Below are positions 47,168-59,821 of a DNA stretch of 64,000 nt, piece after piece; position 1 is the first letter of the stretch, and each line of letters begins with the position of its first letter. A program made the position numbers and the translations under genes. The stretch comes from Hippasteria phrygiana (lineage: Eukaryota > Echinodermata > Asteroidea > Valvatida > Goniasteridae): positions 372,001 through 436,000 of the forward strand of contig JAZGUH010000120.1 of the NCBI GenBank assembly GCA_037893225.1, written 5' to 3'. The notes beneath the pieces were generated by a model. It did no database searches, was not told the DNA's origin, and was given only the letters and a program-made list of their open reading frames with translations.

Positions 47168-49078
47168 GTGAAGTTATGCGGGAATGCAGAAAAATGTGTT
47201 CGAAAAACCTACTCGCTTATCTCGGCCACCATTTGGCTGAACGTGGGGTCTGAGGAGCTGGATAATGATCTGGATGTTGCTGAGAAGTCACTCTTTCCAA
47301 CAGTATCAAGATTGTGCGCAATTTCGTTCAACATCGGGTCGAAAAACGGCGTCATTTGGGGACGAGGTTGCGTGGTGGGGGTGTCGGATAGTCCCATTGT
47401 ATAGCATGTGCAGTTATGCGGGAATGAAGAAAGATTACTTCGAAAAAACTACTCTCTTATCTCGGCCACCATTCGGCTGAACTTGGGTCTGAGGAGCTGG
47501 ATATTGGTCTGGATGTTGCTGAGAAGTCACTCTTTCCAACAGTATCAAGATTGTGTGCAATTTCGTTCAACATCGGGTCGAAAATCGGCGTCATTTGGGG
47601 GCCAAGTTGCGTGGTGGGGGTGTCGGCTAGTCCCATTGTATAGCATGTGCAGTTATGCGGGAATGCAGAAAGATTACTTCGAAAAACCTACTCGCTTATC
47701 TCGGCCACCATTTCGATGAACGTGGGTCTGAGGAGCTGGATATTGGTCTGGATGTTGCTGAGAAGTCACTCTTTCCAACAGTATCAAGATTGTGTGCAAT
47801 TTCGTTCAACATCGGGTCGAAAATCGGCGTCATTTGGGGGCCAAGTTGCGTGGTGGGGGTGTCGGCTAGTCCCATTGTATAGCATGTGCAGTTTTCTGGG
47901 AATGCAGAAAAATTGCTTCGAAAAACCTACTCGCTTATCTCGGCCACTATTCGGCTGAACGTGGGTCTGAGGAGCTGGATATTGGTCTGGATGTTGCTGA
48001 GAAGTCACTCTTTCCAACAGTATCAAGATTGTGCGCAATTTCGTTCAACATCAGGTCGAAAAACGGCGTCATTTGGAGCACAAGTTGCGTCGTGGGGGTG
48101 TCGGCTAGTCCCATTGTATAGCATGTGCAGTTATGCGGGAATCCAGAAAAATTCGTTAGAAAAACCTACTCGCTTATCTCGGCCACCATTCGGCTGAACT
48201 TGGGTCTGAGGAGCTGGATATTGGTCTGGATGTTGCTGAGAAGTCACTCTTTCCAACAGTATCAAGATTGTGTGCAATTTCGTTCAACATCGGGTGGAAA
48301 AAACGGCGTCATTTGGGTCCCAAGTTGCGTGGTGTGTCGGCTAGTCCCATTGTATAGCATGTGCAGTTATGCGGGAATGCAGAAAGATTACTTCGAAAAA
48401 CCTACTCGCTTATCTCGGCCACTATTCGGCTGAACGTGGGGTCTGAGGAGCTGGATATTGATATGGATGTTGCTGAGATGTCACTCTTTCCAACTGTATC
48501 AAGATTGTGTGCAATTTCGTTCAACATCGGGTCGAAAAACGGCGTCATTTGGGGACGAGGTTGCGTGGTGGGGGTGTCGGATAGTCCCATTGTATAGCAT
48601 GTGCAGTTATGCGGGAATGCAGAAAGATTACTTCGAAAAACCTACTCGCTTATCTCGGCCACTATTCGGCTGAACGTGGGTCTGAGGAGCTGGATATTGG
48701 TCAGGGTGTTGCTGAGAAGTCACTCTTTCCAACAGTATCAAGATTGTGCGCAAATTCGTTCAACATCGGGTCGAAAAACAGCGTCATTTGGGGCCCAAGT
48801 TGCGTGGTGGGTGTCTCGGCTAGTCCCATTGTATAGCATGTGCAGTTATGCGGGAATGCAGACAAATTACTTCGAAAAACATACTCGCTTATCTCGGCCA
48901 CTATTCGGCTGAACGTGGGACTGAGGAGCTGGATATTAGTCTGGATGTTGCTGAGAAGTCACTCTTTCCAACAGTATCAAGATTGTGCGCAATTTCGTTC
49001 AACATCGGGTCAAAAAACGGCGTCATTTGGTGCCTAAGTTGCGTGGTGGGGGTGTCGGCTAGTCCCATTGTATAGCAT
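47168..49078 (+). repeat. Right-hand HOR, 8-monomer version (1911 bp)
   Basis: Monomers at 47168 (j), 47408 (gaatgaagaaag start, c right half), 47647 (i left, c right), 47886 (d), 48125 (e), 48361 (f), 48601 (g) and 48840 (h). Compared with 49079-51228 it lacks only the final i monomer, exactly 239 bp. Confidence 0.93.
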
Positions 49079-51228
49079 GTGAAGTTATGCGGGAATGCAG
49101 AAAAATGTGTTCGAAAAACCTACTCGCTTATCTCGGCCACCATTTGGCTGAACGTGGGGTCTGAGGAGCTGGATAATGATCTGGATGTTGCTGAGAAGTC
49201 ACTCTTTCCAACAGTATCAAGATTGTGCGCAATTTCGTTCAACATCGGGTCGAAAAACGGCGTCATTTGGGGACGAGGTTGCGTGGTGGGGGTGTCGGAT
49301 AGTCCCATTGTATAGCATGTGCAGTTATGCGGGAATGAAGAAAGATTACTTCGAAAAAACTACTCTCTTATCTCGGCCACCATTCGGCTGAACTTGGGTC
49401 TGAGGAGCTGGATATTGGTCTGGATGTTGCTGAGAAGTCACTCTTTCCAACAGTATCAAGATTGTGTGCAATTTCGTTCAACATCGGGTCGAAAATCGGC
49501 GTCATTTGGGGGCCAAGTTGCGTGGTGGGGGTGTCGGCTAGTCCCATTGTATAGCATGTGCAGTTATGCGGGAATGCAGAAAGATTACTTCGAAAAACCT
49601 ACTCGCTTATCTCGGCCACCATTTCGATGAACGTGGGTCTGAGGAGCTGGATATTGGTCTGGATGTTGCTGAGAAGTCACTCTTTCCAACAGTATCAAGA
49701 TTGTGTGCAATTTCGTTCAACATCGGGTCGAAAATCGGCGTCATTTGGGGGCCAAGTTGCGTGGTGGGGGTGTCGGCTAGTCCCATTGTATAGCATGTGC
49801 AGTTTTCTGGGAATGCAGAAAAATTGCTTCGAAAAACCTACTCGCTTATCTCGGCCACTATTCGGCTGAACGTGGGTCTGAGGAGCTGGATATTGGTCTG
49901 GATGTTGCTGAGAAGTCACTCTTTCCAACAGTATCAAGATTGTGCGCAATTTCGTTCAACATCAGGTCGAAAAACGGCGTCATTTGGAGCACAAGTTGCG
50001 TCGTGGGGGTGTCGGCTAGTCCCATTGTATAGCATGTGCAGTTATGCGGGAATCCAGAAAAATTCGTTAGAAAAACCTACTCGCTTATCTCGGCCACCAT
50101 TCGGCTGAACTTGGGTCTGAGGAGCTGGATATTGGTCTGGATGTTGCTGAGAAGTCACTCTTTCCAACAGTATCAAGATTGTGTGCAATTTCGTTCAACA
50201 TCGGGTGGAAAAAACGGCGTCATTTGGGTCCCAAGTTGCGTGGTGTGTCGGCTAGTCCCATTGTATAGCATGTGCAGTTATGCGGGAATGCAGAAAGATT
50301 ACTTCGAAAAACCTACTCGCTTATCTCGGCCACTATTCGGCTGAACGTGGGGTCTGAGGAGCTGGATATTGATATGGATGTTGCTGAGATGTCACTCTTT
50401 CCAACTGTATCAAGATTGTGTGCAATTTCGTTCAACATCGGGTCGAAAAACGGCGTCATTTGGGGACGAGGTTGCGTGGTGGGGGTGTCGGATAGTCCCA
50501 TTGTATAGCATGTGCAGTTATGCGGGAATGCAGAAAGATTACTTCGAAAAACCTACTCGCTTATCTCGGCCACTATTCGGCTGAACGTGGGTCTGAGGAG
50601 CTGGATATTGGTCTGGGTGTTGCTGAGAAGTCACTCTTTCCAACAGTATCAAGATTGTGCGCAAATTCGTTCAACATCGGGTCGAAAAACAGCGTCATTT
50701 GGGGCCCAAGTTGCGTGGTGGGTGTCTCGGCTAGTCCCATTGTATAGCATGTGCAGTTATGCGGGAATGCAGACAAATTACTTCGAAAAACATACTCGCT
50801 TATCTCGGCCACTATTCGGCTGAACGTGGGACTGAGGAGCTGGATATTAGTCTGGATGTTGCTGAGAAGTCACTCTTTCCAACAGTATCAAGATTGTGCG
50901 CAATTTCGTTCAACATCGGGTCAAAAAACGGCGTCATTTGGTGCCTAAGTTGCGTGGTGGGGGTGTCGGCTAGTCCCATTGTATAGCATGTGCAGTTATG
51001 CGGGAATGCAGAAAGATTACTTCGAAAAACCTACTCGCTTATCTCGGCCACCATTTCGATGAACGTGGGTCTGAGGAGCTGGATATTGGTCTGGATGTTG
51101 CTGAGAAGTCACTCTTTCCAACAGTATCAAGATTGTGCGCAATTGCGTTAAACATCGGGTCGAAAAACGGCGTCATTTGGGGCCGAAGTTGCGTGGTGGG
51201 GGTGTCGGCTAGTCCCATTGTATAGCAT
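49079..51228 (+). repeat. Right-hand HOR, full 9-monomer version (2150 bp), copy 1
   Basis: Monomers at 49079, 49319, 49558, 49797, 50036, 50272, 50512, 50751 and 50990, of classes j, k/c chimera, i/c chimera, d, e, f, g, h and i. The same order and lengths recur at 61494. A private base gives gcaattgcgtt near 51144. Confidence 0.94.
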
Positions 51229-52425
51229 GTGAAGTTATGCGGGAATGCAGAAAAATGTGTTCGAAAAACCTACTCGCTTATCTCGGCCACCATTTGGCTG
51301 AACGTGGGGTCTGAGGAGCTGGATAATGATCTGGATGTTGCTGAGAAGTCACTCTTTCCAACAGTATCAAGATTGTGCGCAATTTCGTTCAACATCGGGT
51401 CGAAAAACGGCGTCATTTGGGGACGAGGTTGCGTGGTGGGGGTGTCGGATAGTCCCATTGTATAGCATGTGCAGTTATGCGGGAATGAAGAAAGATTACT
51501 TCGAAAAACTACTCTCTTATCTCGGCCACCATTCGGCTGAACTTGGGTCTGAGGAGCTGGACATTGGTCTGGATGTTGCTGAGAAGTCACTCTTTCCAAC
51601 AGTATCAAGATTGTGTGCAATTTCGTTCAACATCGGGTTTAAAAAAGCAGCGTCATTTGGGGCCCAAGTTGCGTTGTGGGTGTCTCGGCTAGTCCCATTG
51701 TATAGCATGTGCAGTTATGCGGGAATGCAGACAAATTAGTTCGAAAAACCTACTCGCTTATCTCGGCCACTATTCGGCTGAACGTGGGACTGAGGAGCTG
51801 GATATTGGTCTGGATGTTGCTGAGAAGTCACTCTTTCCAACAGTATCAAGATTGTGCGCAATTTCGTTCAACATCGGGTCGAAAAACGGCGTCATTTGGG
51901 GACGAGGTTGCGTGGTGGGGGTGTCGGATAGTCCCATTGTATAGCATGTGCAGTTATGCGGGAATGCAGAAAGATTACTTCGAAAAACCTACTCGCTTAT
52001 CTCGGCCACTATTCGGCTGAACGTGGGTCTGAGGAGCTGGATATTGGTCTGGATGTTGCTGAGAAGTCACTCTTTCCAACAGTATCAAGATTGTGCGCAA
52101 ATTCGTTAAACATCGGGTCCAAAAACAGCGTCATTTGGGGCCCAAGTTGCGTGGTGGGTGTCTCGGCTAGTCCCATTGTAGAGCATGTGCAGTTATGCGG
52201 GAATGCAGACAAATTAGTTCGAAAAACATACTCGCTTATCTCGGCCACTATTCGGCTGAACGTGGGACTGAGGAGCTGGATATTAGTCTGGATGTTGCTG
52301 AGAAGTCACTCTTTCCAACAGTATCAAGATTGTGCGCAATTTCGTTCAACATCGGGTCAAAAAACGGCGTCATTTGGTGCCTAAGTTGCGTGGTGGGGGT
52401 GTCGGCTAGTCCCATTGTATAGCAT
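51229..52425 (+). repeat. Mixed five-monomer block (1197 bp)
   Basis: Monomers at 51229 (j), 51469 (k-like, with a private one-base loss in cgaaaaactactctc), 51709 (trio first monomer), 51948 and 52187 (h). The first three resemble 55289-56008. 52180-52186 reads gtagagcatg instead of gtatagcatg at the monomer boundary. Confidence 0.88.
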
Positions 52426-55288
52426 GTGAAGTTATGCGGGAATGCAGAAAAATGTGTTCGAAAAACCTACTCGCTTATCTCGGCCACCATTTGGCTGAAC
52501 GTGGGGTCTGAGGAGCTGGATAATGATCTGGATGTTGCTGAGAAGTCACTCTTTCCAACAGTATCAAGATTGTGCGCAATTTCGTTCAACATCGGGTCGA
52601 AAAACGGCGTCATTTGGGGACGAGGTTGCGTGGTGGGGGTGTCGGATAGTCCCATTGTATAGCATGTGCAGTTATGCGGGAATGAAGAAAGATTACTTCG
52701 AAAAAACTACTCTCTTATCTCGGCCACCATTCGGCTGAACTTGGGTCTGAGGAGCTGGATATTGGTCTGGATGTTGCTGAGAAGTCACTCTTTCCAACAG
52801 TATCAAGATTGTGTGCAATTTCGTTCAACATCGGGTCGAAAATCGGCGTCATTTGGGGGCCAAGTTGCGTGGTGGGGGTGTCGGCTAGTCCCATTGTATA
52901 GCATGTGCAGTTATGCGGGAATGCAGAAAGATTACTTCGAAAAACCTACTCGCTTATCTCGGCCACCATTTCGATGAACGTGGGTCTGAGGAGCTGGATA
53001 TTGGTCTGGATGTTGCTGAGAAGTCACTCTTTCCAACAGTATCAAGATTGTGTGCAATTTCGTTCAACATCGGGTCGAAAATCGGCGTCATTTGGGGGCC
53101 AAGTTGCGTGGTGGGGGTGTCGGCTAGTCCCATTGTATAGCATGTGCAGTTTTCTGGGAATGCAGAAAAATTGCTTCGAAAAACCTACTCGCTTATCTCG
53201 GCCACTATTCGGCTGAACGTGGGTCTGAGGAGCTGGATATTGGTCTGGATGTTGCTGAGAAGTCACTCTTTCCAACAGTATCAAGATTGTGCGCAATTTC
53301 GTTCAACATCAGGTCGAAAAACGGCGTCATTTGGAGCACAAGTTGCGTCGTGGGGGTGTCGGCTAGTCCCATTGTATAGCATGTGCAGTTATGCGGGAAT
53401 CCAGAAAAATTCGTTAGAAAAACCTACTCGCTTATCTCGGCCACCATTCGGCTGAACTTGGGTCTGAGGAGCTGGATATTGGTCTGGATGTTGCTGAGAA
53501 GTCACTCTTTCCAACAGTATCAAGATTGTGTGCAATTTCGTTCAACATCGGGTGGAAAAAACGGCGTCATTTGGGTCCCAAGTTGCGTGGTGTGTCGGCT
53601 AGTCCCATTGTATAGCATGTGCAGTTATGCGGGAATGCAGACAAATTAGTTCGAAAAACCTACTCGCTTATCTCGGCCACTATTCGGCTGAACGTGGGAC
53701 TGAGGAGCTGGATATTGGTCTGGATGTTGCTGAGAAGTCACTCTTTCCAACAGTATCAAGATTGTGCGCAATTTCGTTCAACATCGGGTCGAAAAACGGC
53801 GTCATTTGGGGACGAGGTTGCGTGGTGGGGGTGTCGGCTAGTCCCATTGTATAGCATGTGCAGTTATGCGGGAATGCAGAAAGATTACTTCGAAAAACCT
53901 ACTCGCTTATCTCGGCCACCATTTCGATGAACGTGGGTCTGAGGAGCTGGATATTGGTCTGGATGTTGCTGAGAAGTCACTCTTTCCAACAGTATCAAGA
54001 TTGTGTGCAATTTCGTTCAACATCGGGTCGAAAATCGGCGTCATTTGGGGCCCAAGTTGCGTGGTGGGGGTGTCGGCTAGTCCCATTGTATAGCATGTGC
54101 AGTTTTCTGGGAATGCAGAAAAATTGCTTCGAAAAACCTACTCGCTTATCTCGGCCACTATTCGGCTGAACGTGGGTCTGAGGAGCTGGATATTGGTCTG
54201 GATGTTGCTGAGAAGTCACTCTTTCCAACAGTATCAAGATTGTGCGCAATTTCGTTCAACATCAGGTCGAAAAACGGCGTCATTTGGAGCACAAGTTGCG
54301 TCGTGGGGGTGTCGGCTAGTCCCATTGTATAGCATGTGCAGTTATGCGGGAATCCAGAAAAATTCGTTAGAAAAACCTACTCGCTTATCTCGGCCACCAT
54401 TCGGCTGAACTTGGGTCTGAGGAGCTGGATATTGGTCTGGATGTTGCTGAGAAGTCACTCTTTCCAACAGTATCAAGATTGTGTGCAATTTCGTTCAACA
54501 TCGGGTGGAAAAAACGGCGTCATTTGGGTCCCAAGTTGCGTGGTGTGTCGGCTAGTCCCATTGTATAGCATGTGCAGTTATGCGGGAATGCAGAAAGATT
54601 ACTTCGAAAAACCTACTCGCTTATCTCGGCCACTATTCGGCTGAACGTGGGTCTGAGGAGCTGGATATTGGTCTGGGTGTTGCTGAGAAGTCACTCTTTC
54701 CAACAGTATCAAGATTGTGCGCAAATTCGTTCAACATCGGGTCGAAAAACAGCGTCATTTGGGGCCCAAGTTGCGTGGTGGGTGTCTCGGCTAGTCCCAT
54801 TGTATAGCATGTGCAGTTATGCGGGAATGCAGACAAATTACTTCGAAAAACATACTCGCTTATCTCGGCCACTATTCGGCTGAACGTGGGACTGAGGAGC
54901 TGGATATTAGTCTGGATGTTGCTGAGAAGTCACTCTTTCCAACAGTATCAAGATTGTGCGCAATTTCGTTCAACATCGGGTCAAAAAACGGCGTCATTTG
55001 GTGCCTAAGTTGCGTGGTGGGGGTGTCGGCTAGTCCCATTGTATAGCATGTGCAGTTATGCGGGAATGCAGAAAGATTACTTCGAAAAACCTACTCGCTT
55101 ATCTCGGCCACCATTTCGATGAACGTGGGTCTGAGGAGCTGGATATTGGTCTGGATGTTGCTGAGAAGTCACTCTTTCCAACAGTATCAAGATTGTGCGC
55201 AATTTCGTTAAACATCGGGTCGAAAAACGGCGTCATTTGGGGCCGAAGTTGCGTGGTGGGGGTGTCGGCTAGTCCCATTGTATAGCAT
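52426..55288 (+). repeat. Expanded right-hand HOR, twelve monomers (2863 bp)
   Basis: Monomers at 52426, 52666, 52905, 53144, 53383, 53619, 53858, 54097, 54336, 54572, 54811 and 55050. The i/c-d-e segment occurs twice (52905-53618 and 53858-54571), separated by one trio-type monomer at 53619. The f monomer is absent before g at 54572. Confidence 0.9.
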
Positions 55289-55769
55289 GTGAAGTTATGC
55301 GGGAATGCAGAAAAATGTGTTCGAAAAACCTACTCGCTTATCTCGGCCACCATTTGGCTGAACGTGGGGTCTGAGGAGCTGGATAATGATCTGGATGTTG
55401 CTGAGAAGTCACTCTTTCCAACAGTATCAAGATTGTGCGCAATTTCGTTCAACATCGGGTCGAAAAACGGCGTCATTTGGGGACGAGGTTGCGTGGTGGG
55501 GGTGTCGGATAGTCCCATTGTATAGCATGTGCAGTTATGCGGGAATGAAGAAAGATTACTTCGAAAAAACTACTCTCTTATCTCGGCCACCATTCGGCTG
55601 AACTTGGGTCTGAGGAGCTGGACATTGGTCTGGATGTTGCTGAGAAGTCACTCTTTCCAACAGTATCAAGATTGTGTGCAATTTCGTTCAAGATCGGGTT
55701 TAAAAAAGCAGCGTCATTTGGGGCCCAAGTTGCGTTGTGGGTGTCTCGGCTAGTCCCATTGTATAGCAT
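55289..55769 (+). repeat. j and k-like monomer pair
   Basis: Monomers at 55289 (j, 240 bp) and 55529 (241 bp, gaatgaagaaag, ctggacattgg, gggtttaaaaaagcagcg). The same start, including gacattgg, is seen at 63644-64000, where the window ends. Confidence 0.9.
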
Positions 55770-56486
55770 GTGCAGTTATGCGGGAATGCAGACAAATTAG
55801 TTCGAAAAACCTACTCGCTTATCTCGGCCACTATTCGGCTGAACGTGGGACTGAGGAGCTGGATATTGGTCTGGATGTTGCTGAGAAGTCACTCTTTCCA
55901 ACAGTATCAAGATTGTGCGCAATTTCGTTCAACATCGGGTCGAAAAACGGCGTCATTTGGGGACGAGGTTGCGTGGTGGGGGTGTCGGATAGTCCCATTG
56001 TATAGCATGTGCAGTTATGCGGGAATGCAGAAAGATTACTTCGAAAAACCTACTCGCTTATCTCGGCCACTATTCGGCTGAACGTGGGTCTGAGGAGCTG
56101 GATATTGGTCTGGATGTTGCTGAGAAGTCACTCTTTCCAACAGTATCAAGATTGTGCGCAATTTCGTTCAACATCAGGTAAAAAAACGGCGTCATTTGGG
56201 GCCCAAGTTGCGTGGTGGGGGTGTCGGCTAGTCCCATTGTATAGCATGTGCAGTTATGCGGGAATGCAGACAAATTACTTCGAAAAACCTACTCTCTTAT
56301 CTCGGCCACCATTCGGCTGAACTTGGGTCTGAGGAGCTGGATATTGGTTTGGATGTTGCTGAGAAGTCACTCTTTCCAACAGTATCAAGATTGTGCGCAA
56401 TTTCGTTCAACATCGGGTCGAAAAACGGCGTCATTTGGGGGCCAAGTTGCGTGGTGGGGGTGTCGGCTAGTCCCATTGTATAGCAT
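55770..56486 (+). repeat. Trio block, third occurrence (717 bp)
   Basis: Monomers at 55770, 56009 and 56248 follow the order of 40000-40716. The middle one has catcaggtaaaaaaacg in place of catcaggtcgaaaaacg. Confidence 0.87.
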
Positions 56487-57912
56487 GTGCAGTTATGCGG
56501 GAATGCAGAAAAATTCGTTCGAAAAACCTACTCGCTTATCTCGGCCACCATTCGGCTGAACTTGGGTCTGAGGAGCTGGATATTGGTCTTGATGTTGCTG
56601 AGAAGTCACTCTTTCCAACAGTATCAAGATTGTGCGCAATTTCGTTCAACATCAGGTAAAAAAACGGCGTCATTTGGGGCCCAAGTTGCGTGGTGTGTCG
56701 GCTAGTCCCATTGTATAGCATGTGCAGTTATGCGGGAATGCAGAAAGATTACTTCGAAAAACCTACTCGCTTATCTCGGCCACTATTTGGCTGAACGTGG
56801 GACTGAGGAGCTGGATATTGGTCTGGATGTTGCTGAGAAGTCACTCTTTCCAACAGTATCAAGATTGTGCGCAATTTCGTTCAACATCGGGTCGAAAAAC
56901 GGCGTCATTTGGGGACGAGGTTGCGTGGTGGGGGTGTCGGATAGTCCCATTGTATAGCATGTGCAGTTATGCGGGAATGCAGAAAGATTACTTCGAAAAA
57001 CCTACTCGCTTATCTCGGCCACTATTCGGCTGAACGTGGGTCTGAGGAGCTGGATATTGGTCTGGATGTTGCTGAGAAGTCACTCTTTCCAACAGTATCA
57101 AGATTGTGCGCAATTTCGTTCAACATCAGGTAAAAAAACGGCGTCATTTGGGGCCCAAGTTGCGTGCTGGGGGTGTCGGCTAGTCCCATTGTATAGCATG
57201 TGCAGTTATGCGGGAATGCAGACAAATTACTTCGAAAAACCTACTCTCTTATCTCGGCCACCATTCGGCTGAACTTGGGTCTGAGGAGCTGGATATTGGT
57301 TTGGATGTTGCTGAGAAGTCACTCTTTCCAACAGTATCAAGATTGTGCGCAATTTCGTTCAACATCGGGTCGAAAAACGGCGTCATTTGGGGGCCAAGTT
57401 GCGTGGTGGGGGTGTCGGCTAGTCCCATTGTATAGCATGTGCAGTTATGCGGGAATGCAGAAAAATTCGTTCGAAAAACCTACTCGCTTATCTCGGCCAC
57501 CATTCGGCTGAACTTGGGTCTGAGGAGCTGGATATTGGTCTTGATGTTGCTGAGAAGTCACTCTTTCCAACAGTATCAAGATTGTGCGCAATTTCGTTCA
57601 ACATCAGGTAAAAAAACGGCGTCATTTGGGGCCCAAGTTGCGTGGTGTGTCGGCTAGTCCCATTGTATAGCATGTGCAGTTATGCGGGAATGCAGAAAGA
57701 TTACTTCGAAAAACCTACTCGCTTATCTCGGCCACTATTCGGCTGAACGTGGGTCTGAGGAGCTGGATATTGGTCTTTATGTTGCTGAGAAGTCACTCTT
57801 TCCAACAGTATCAAGATTGTGCGCAAATTCGTTCAACATCGGGTAAAAAAACGGCGTCATTTGGGGCCTCAGTTGCGTGGTGGGGGTGTCGGCTAGTCCC
57901 ATTGTATAGCAT
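56009..57912 (+). repeat. Two copies of a 952 bp four-monomer unit
   Basis: Monomers 56009, 56248, 56487 (235 bp) and 56722 recur at 56961, 57200, 57439 (235 bp) and 57674. The first three pairs are nearly identical (gcgtgctggg near 57163 is private). The fourth pair shares only its 5' part, so the exchange fell within the fourth monomer. Confidence 0.92.
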
Positions 57913-59343
57913 GTGCAGTTATGCGGGAATGCAGAAAGATTACTTCGAAAAACCTACTCGCTTATCTCGGCCACCATTTCGATGAACGTGGGTCTGAGGA
58001 GCTGGATATTGGTCTGGATGTTGCTGAGAAGTCACTCTTTCCAACAGTATCAAGATTGTGCGCAATTTCGTTAAACATCGTGTCGAAAAACGGCGTCATT
58101 TGGGGCCGAAGTTGCGTGGTGGGGGTGTCGGCTAGTCCCATTGTATAGCATGTGAAGTTATGCGGGAATGCAGAAAAATGTGTTCGAAAAACCTACTCGC
58201 TTATCTCGGCCACCATTTGGCTGAACTTGGGTCTGAGGAGCTGGATATTGGTCTGGATGTTGCTGAGAAGTCACTCTTTCGAACAGAATCAAGATTGTGC
58301 GTAATTTCGTGCAACATCGGGTCGAAAAACGGCGTAATTTTGGGGACGAGGTTGCGTGGTGGGGGTGTCGGATAGTCCCATTGTATAGCATGTGCAGTTA
58401 TGCGGGAATGCAGAAAGATTACTTCGAAAAACCTACTCTCTTATCTCGGCCACCATTCGGCTGAACTTGGGTCTGAGGAGCTGGATATTGGTTTGGATGT
58501 TGCTGAGAAGTCACTCTTTCCAACAGTATCAAGATTGTGCGCAATTTCGTTCAACATCGGGTCGAAAAACGGCGTCATTTGGGGGCCAAGTTGCGTGGTG
58601 GGGGTGTCGGCTAGTCCCATTGTATAGCATGTGCAGTTATGCGGGAATGCAGAAAAATTAGATCGAAAAACCTACTCGCTTATCTCGGCCACCATTCGGC
58701 TGAACTTGGGTCTGAGGAGTTGGATATTGGTCTTGATGTTGCTGAGAAGTCACTCTTTCCAACAGTATCAAGATTGTGCGCAATTTCGTTCAACATCAGG
58801 TAAAAAAACGGCGTCATTTGGGGCCCAAGTTGCGTGGTGTGTCGGCTAGTCCCATTGTATAGCATGTGCAGTTATGCGGGAATGCAGAAAGATTACTTCG
58901 AAAAACCTACTCGCTTATCTCGGCCACTATTTGGCTGAACGTGGGTCTGAGGAGCTGGATATTGGTCTGGATGTTGCTGAGAAGCCACTCTTTCCAACAG
59001 TATCAAGATTGTGCGCAATTTCGTTAAACATCGGGTCGAAAAACGGCGTCATTTGGGCACGAGGTTGCGTGGTGGGGGTGTCGGATAGTCCCATTGTATA
59101 GCATGTGCAGTTATGCGGGAATGCAGAAAGATTACTTCGAAAAACCTACTCGCTTATCTCGGCCACTATTCGGCTGAACGTGGGTCTGAGGAGCTGGATA
59201 TTGGTCTTTATGTTGCTGAGAAGTCACTCTTTCCAACAGTATCAAGATTGTGCGCAAATTCGTTCAACATCGGGTAAAAAAACGGCGTCATTTGGGGCCT
59301 AAGTTGCGTGGTGGGGGTGTCGGCTAGTCCCATTGTATAGCAT
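57913..59343 (+). repeat. Mixed block related to 22538-24446
   Basis: Monomers at 57913, 58152, 58392, 58631, 58866 and 59105. 58152 shares aaaaatgtg, ctttcgaacagaatc and ggcgtaatttt with 23729. 57674 and 59105 share gggtaaaaaaac with 22773 and 23251, and ggtctttatg with each other. At 58333-58345 the 3' end is ttttggggacgagg, a fusion of two classes. Confidence 0.87.
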
Positions 59344-59821
59344 GTGCAGTTATGCGGGAATGCAGACAAATTAGTTCGAAAAACATACTCGCTTATCTCG
59401 GCCACTATTCGGCTGAACGTGGGACTGAGGAGCTGGATATTAGTCTGGATGTTGCTGAGAAGTCACTCTTTCCAACAGTATCAAGATTGTGCGCAATTTC
59501 GTTCAACATCGGGTCAAAAAACGGCGTCATTTGGTGCCTAAGTTGCGTGGTGGGGGTGTCGGCTAGTCCCATTGTATAGCATGTGCAGTTATGCGGGAAT
59601 GCAGAAAGATTACTTCGAAAAACCTACTCGCTTATCTCGGCCACCATTTCGATGAACGTGGGTCTGAGGAGCTGGATATTGGTCTGGATGTTGCTGAGAA
59701 GTCACTCTTTCCAACAGTATCAAGATTGTGCGCAATTTCGTTAAACATCGGGTCGAAAAACGGCGTCATTTGGGGCCGAAGTTGCGTGGTGGGGGTGTCG
59801 GCTAGTCCCATTGTATAGCAT
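59344..59821 (+). repeat. h-i monomer pair
   Basis: Monomers at 59344 (cagacaaattag, gaaaaacatactcg, attagtctgg) and 59583 (catttcgatg, gttaaac, ggggccgaag) in the normal h-i order, leading into j at 59822. Confidence 0.9.

Noticed and set aside
51469..51739. A longer frame spanning two monomers at 51326-51739, suggesting a gene.
   Set aside because: It arises from a one-base loss in cgaaaaactactctc that joins two satellite frames; the same region without the loss at 55529 is closed.
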